Assembly (NCBI RefSeq): GCF_014648655.1
Contig: NZ_BMRN01000001.1
Span: 1 to 64,000 of the forward strand
Source: Streptomyces atratus
GTDB taxonomy: Bacteria > Actinomycetota > Actinomycetes > Streptomycetales > Streptomycetaceae
Direction: 5' to 3'
DNA length: 64,000 bases
In this document: piece by piece, positions 63,191-64,000 of the stretch
Layout of the letters: every line of letters starts with the position of its first letter
How positions within the stretch are numbered: the first letter of the stretch is position 1
Notes under the pieces: generated by a model
Seen by the model: the letters and a program-made list of their open reading frames with translations, nothing else
Told to the model about the DNA's origin: nothing
The model's database searches: none
Made by a program: the position numbers and the translations under genes

Positions 63191-64000
63191 CTACAGCCTG
63201 CTGCCCCTGCGCAGCGAGGACAGAACCAGTCGCCCGTAAGGCGTCGCGAGCGCAGTTGCCGTTGCGGCGACGGAGAGCCCGAGAGCGACGAGCAGGTGCA
63301 AGAGCGACTCGTCGCCGATCACCTGGAGTATGCCGAGCGCGGTGCCGAGCGGCAGGCCCAGGACCGTGAGGATCCCCAAGGCGCCGCTGATCTGCTGGCT
63401 CTCCTGAGTCTGCACCAGCCGACTGTAGTCAGCGGCCTCGGCCAAGATTTCGCCGAAGCGATCTGGTAGTCGGTGCTGCTGCTGGAAGGCGAGCAGCAGT
63501 TCATTGGCCGGACCGTGGGCTGTCAGGTGCTGACGCCAGTAGGTACTGCGGAAGACCGCGATGTTCCGCTCCAGCGTTGCGACTCTTCGCGCCAGTTGCG
63601 TGGTGTCGAAAACGTCCGAAAGTTCGTCAGTCAACTCATCGATGTGGTCGCGCTGGAGTGACCCGAGCAGCAGGGCGTCGAGGTAGACGGTGCGCGAGTG
63701 CAGGGCGCCGAACGCGTAGAAGTCGCCGTCCCCCGCATCGGCACGGTGGCCGAGGAATGCGGCACCCTGCCGGAGCACCAGGGCGCTCCAGTCCGCCGAG
63801 ATACGCACGGCGCCGCCGAGCTCTGCCGCGGCGGTCTCCGGGGCAAGCGGAAAGTCGGCCGGGTTCGAACGTGACGCCAGCTGCCAAAGCCAGCGGTCGG
63901 CAGTGGCCGGCAGTGGTCCTTCGTGGCCTGCGCGCAGCGCTGGAGTGTGCTCGGCCTCGGGGGTCAGAAAGGCAATGGTGTAGGGGCGAGCTATGGCGAA
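63191..64000 (-). CDS. Partial protein with two C-terminal membrane helices
   Basis: The frame is open across the right window edge, so the N terminus is missing; visible length is 269 residues. The N-terminal part is soluble and Ala/Arg-rich, with no domain I recognise; the middle is helical (DELTDELSDVFDTTQLARRV, AFQQQHRLPDRFGEILAEAA) and could form a coiled coil. Two hydrophobic helices end the protein (GALGILTVLGLPLGTALG and LHLLVALGLSVAATATALA), followed by a short basic tail. The layout recalls CorA-like or other two-TM proteins, but no motif supports transport. Confidence 0.6.
   Translation of the reverse strand, partial: FAIARPYTIAFLTPEAEHTPALRAGHEGPLPATADRWLWQLASRSNPADFPLAPETAAAELGGAVRISADWSALVLRQGAAFLGHRADAGDGDFYAFGALHSRTVYLDALLLGSLQRDHIDELTDELSDVFDTTQLARRVATLERNIAVFRSTYWRQHLTAHGPANELLLAFQQQHRLPDRFGEILAEAADYSRLVQTQESQQISGALGILTVLGLPLGTALGILQVIGDESLLHLLVALGLSVAATATALATPYGRLVLSSLRRGSRL

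Overview
The window reads as chromosomal DNA of a Streptomyces or a close relative. It has very high GC, strong G/C bias at third codon positions, GTG and TTG starts, GGAGG-type ribosome sites, a Streptomyces-style type VII secretion (ESX) locus, a bacterial sesquiterpene cyclase and a GlgE-type glycogen/trehalose cluster. No rRNA, tRNA, CRISPR array or intact transposase was seen.

Region by region. (1) 1-11.7 kb: the right part of a type VII secretion locus. It holds a secreted ADP-ribosyltransferase toxin (its 5' end is outside the window), two paralogous small genes that are candidate immunity factors, a small membrane protein, EccD, a ParA/EspI-like ATPase with a Gln/Pro-rich N terminus, the triple-ATPase EccC and an ESX-associated protein of unknown function. 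(2) 12.2-24.4 kb: mixed metabolism and cell envelope. It holds an orphan class I terpene synthase; a PucR regulator divergent from an acyl-CoA ligase and a carboxylesterase; an EF-hand protein; an acetyltransferase; a translationally coupled pair of lipoproteins (a NodB-fold deacetylase with an altered catalytic motif, and a YVTN beta-propeller); an RsbW-like ATPase; an enoyl-CoA hydratase; and an L,D-transpeptidase. (3) 24.9-34.7 kb: glgX, then a LuxR-type two-component system with its own ABC-2 exporter, then a heterodimeric ABC exporter. (4) 34.8-41 kb: a compact catabolic cassette resembling D-hydroxyproline (opine/D-amino-acid) degradation: three dehydrogenase subunits, a DapA-like deaminase, an NhaC-type carrier and a divergent XRE-cupin regulator with two matching operator-like sites. 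(5) 41.2-47.1 kb: a zinc alcohol dehydrogenase, a DHA2 drug exporter divergent from a GntR-TetR hybrid regulator, and a secreted M4 metalloprotease. (6) 47.4-58.8 kb: the glycogen / GlgE cluster: glgP divergent from glgE-treS-maltokinase-glgB. (7) 58.7-64 kb: a HelD/HelR-like RNA polymerase recycling ATPase, a broken imine reductase, a NIPSNAP protein, an acetyltransferase and a partial membrane protein running off the right edge.

How the genes fit together. TreS converts trehalose to maltose, the maltokinase makes maltose-1-phosphate, GlgE polymerises it to alpha-1,4-glucan and GlgB branches it. GlgP and GlgX, the latter 22 kb away, degrade the polymer. In the ESX locus EccC and EccD are core translocon parts, and the toxin and its downstream paralogous genes look like a cargo module. 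The most promising unexplained items are the ART toxin with its His/Asp-rich linker and duplicated putative immunity genes, the altered-motif deacetylase/beta-propeller pair, and several intergenic repeats that look like operators: upstream of the terpene synthase, in the XRE-cupin region, around the GntR-TetR gene, and upstream of glgE. All start choices and family names come from reading the sequence and from memory of the families; no database search was run.
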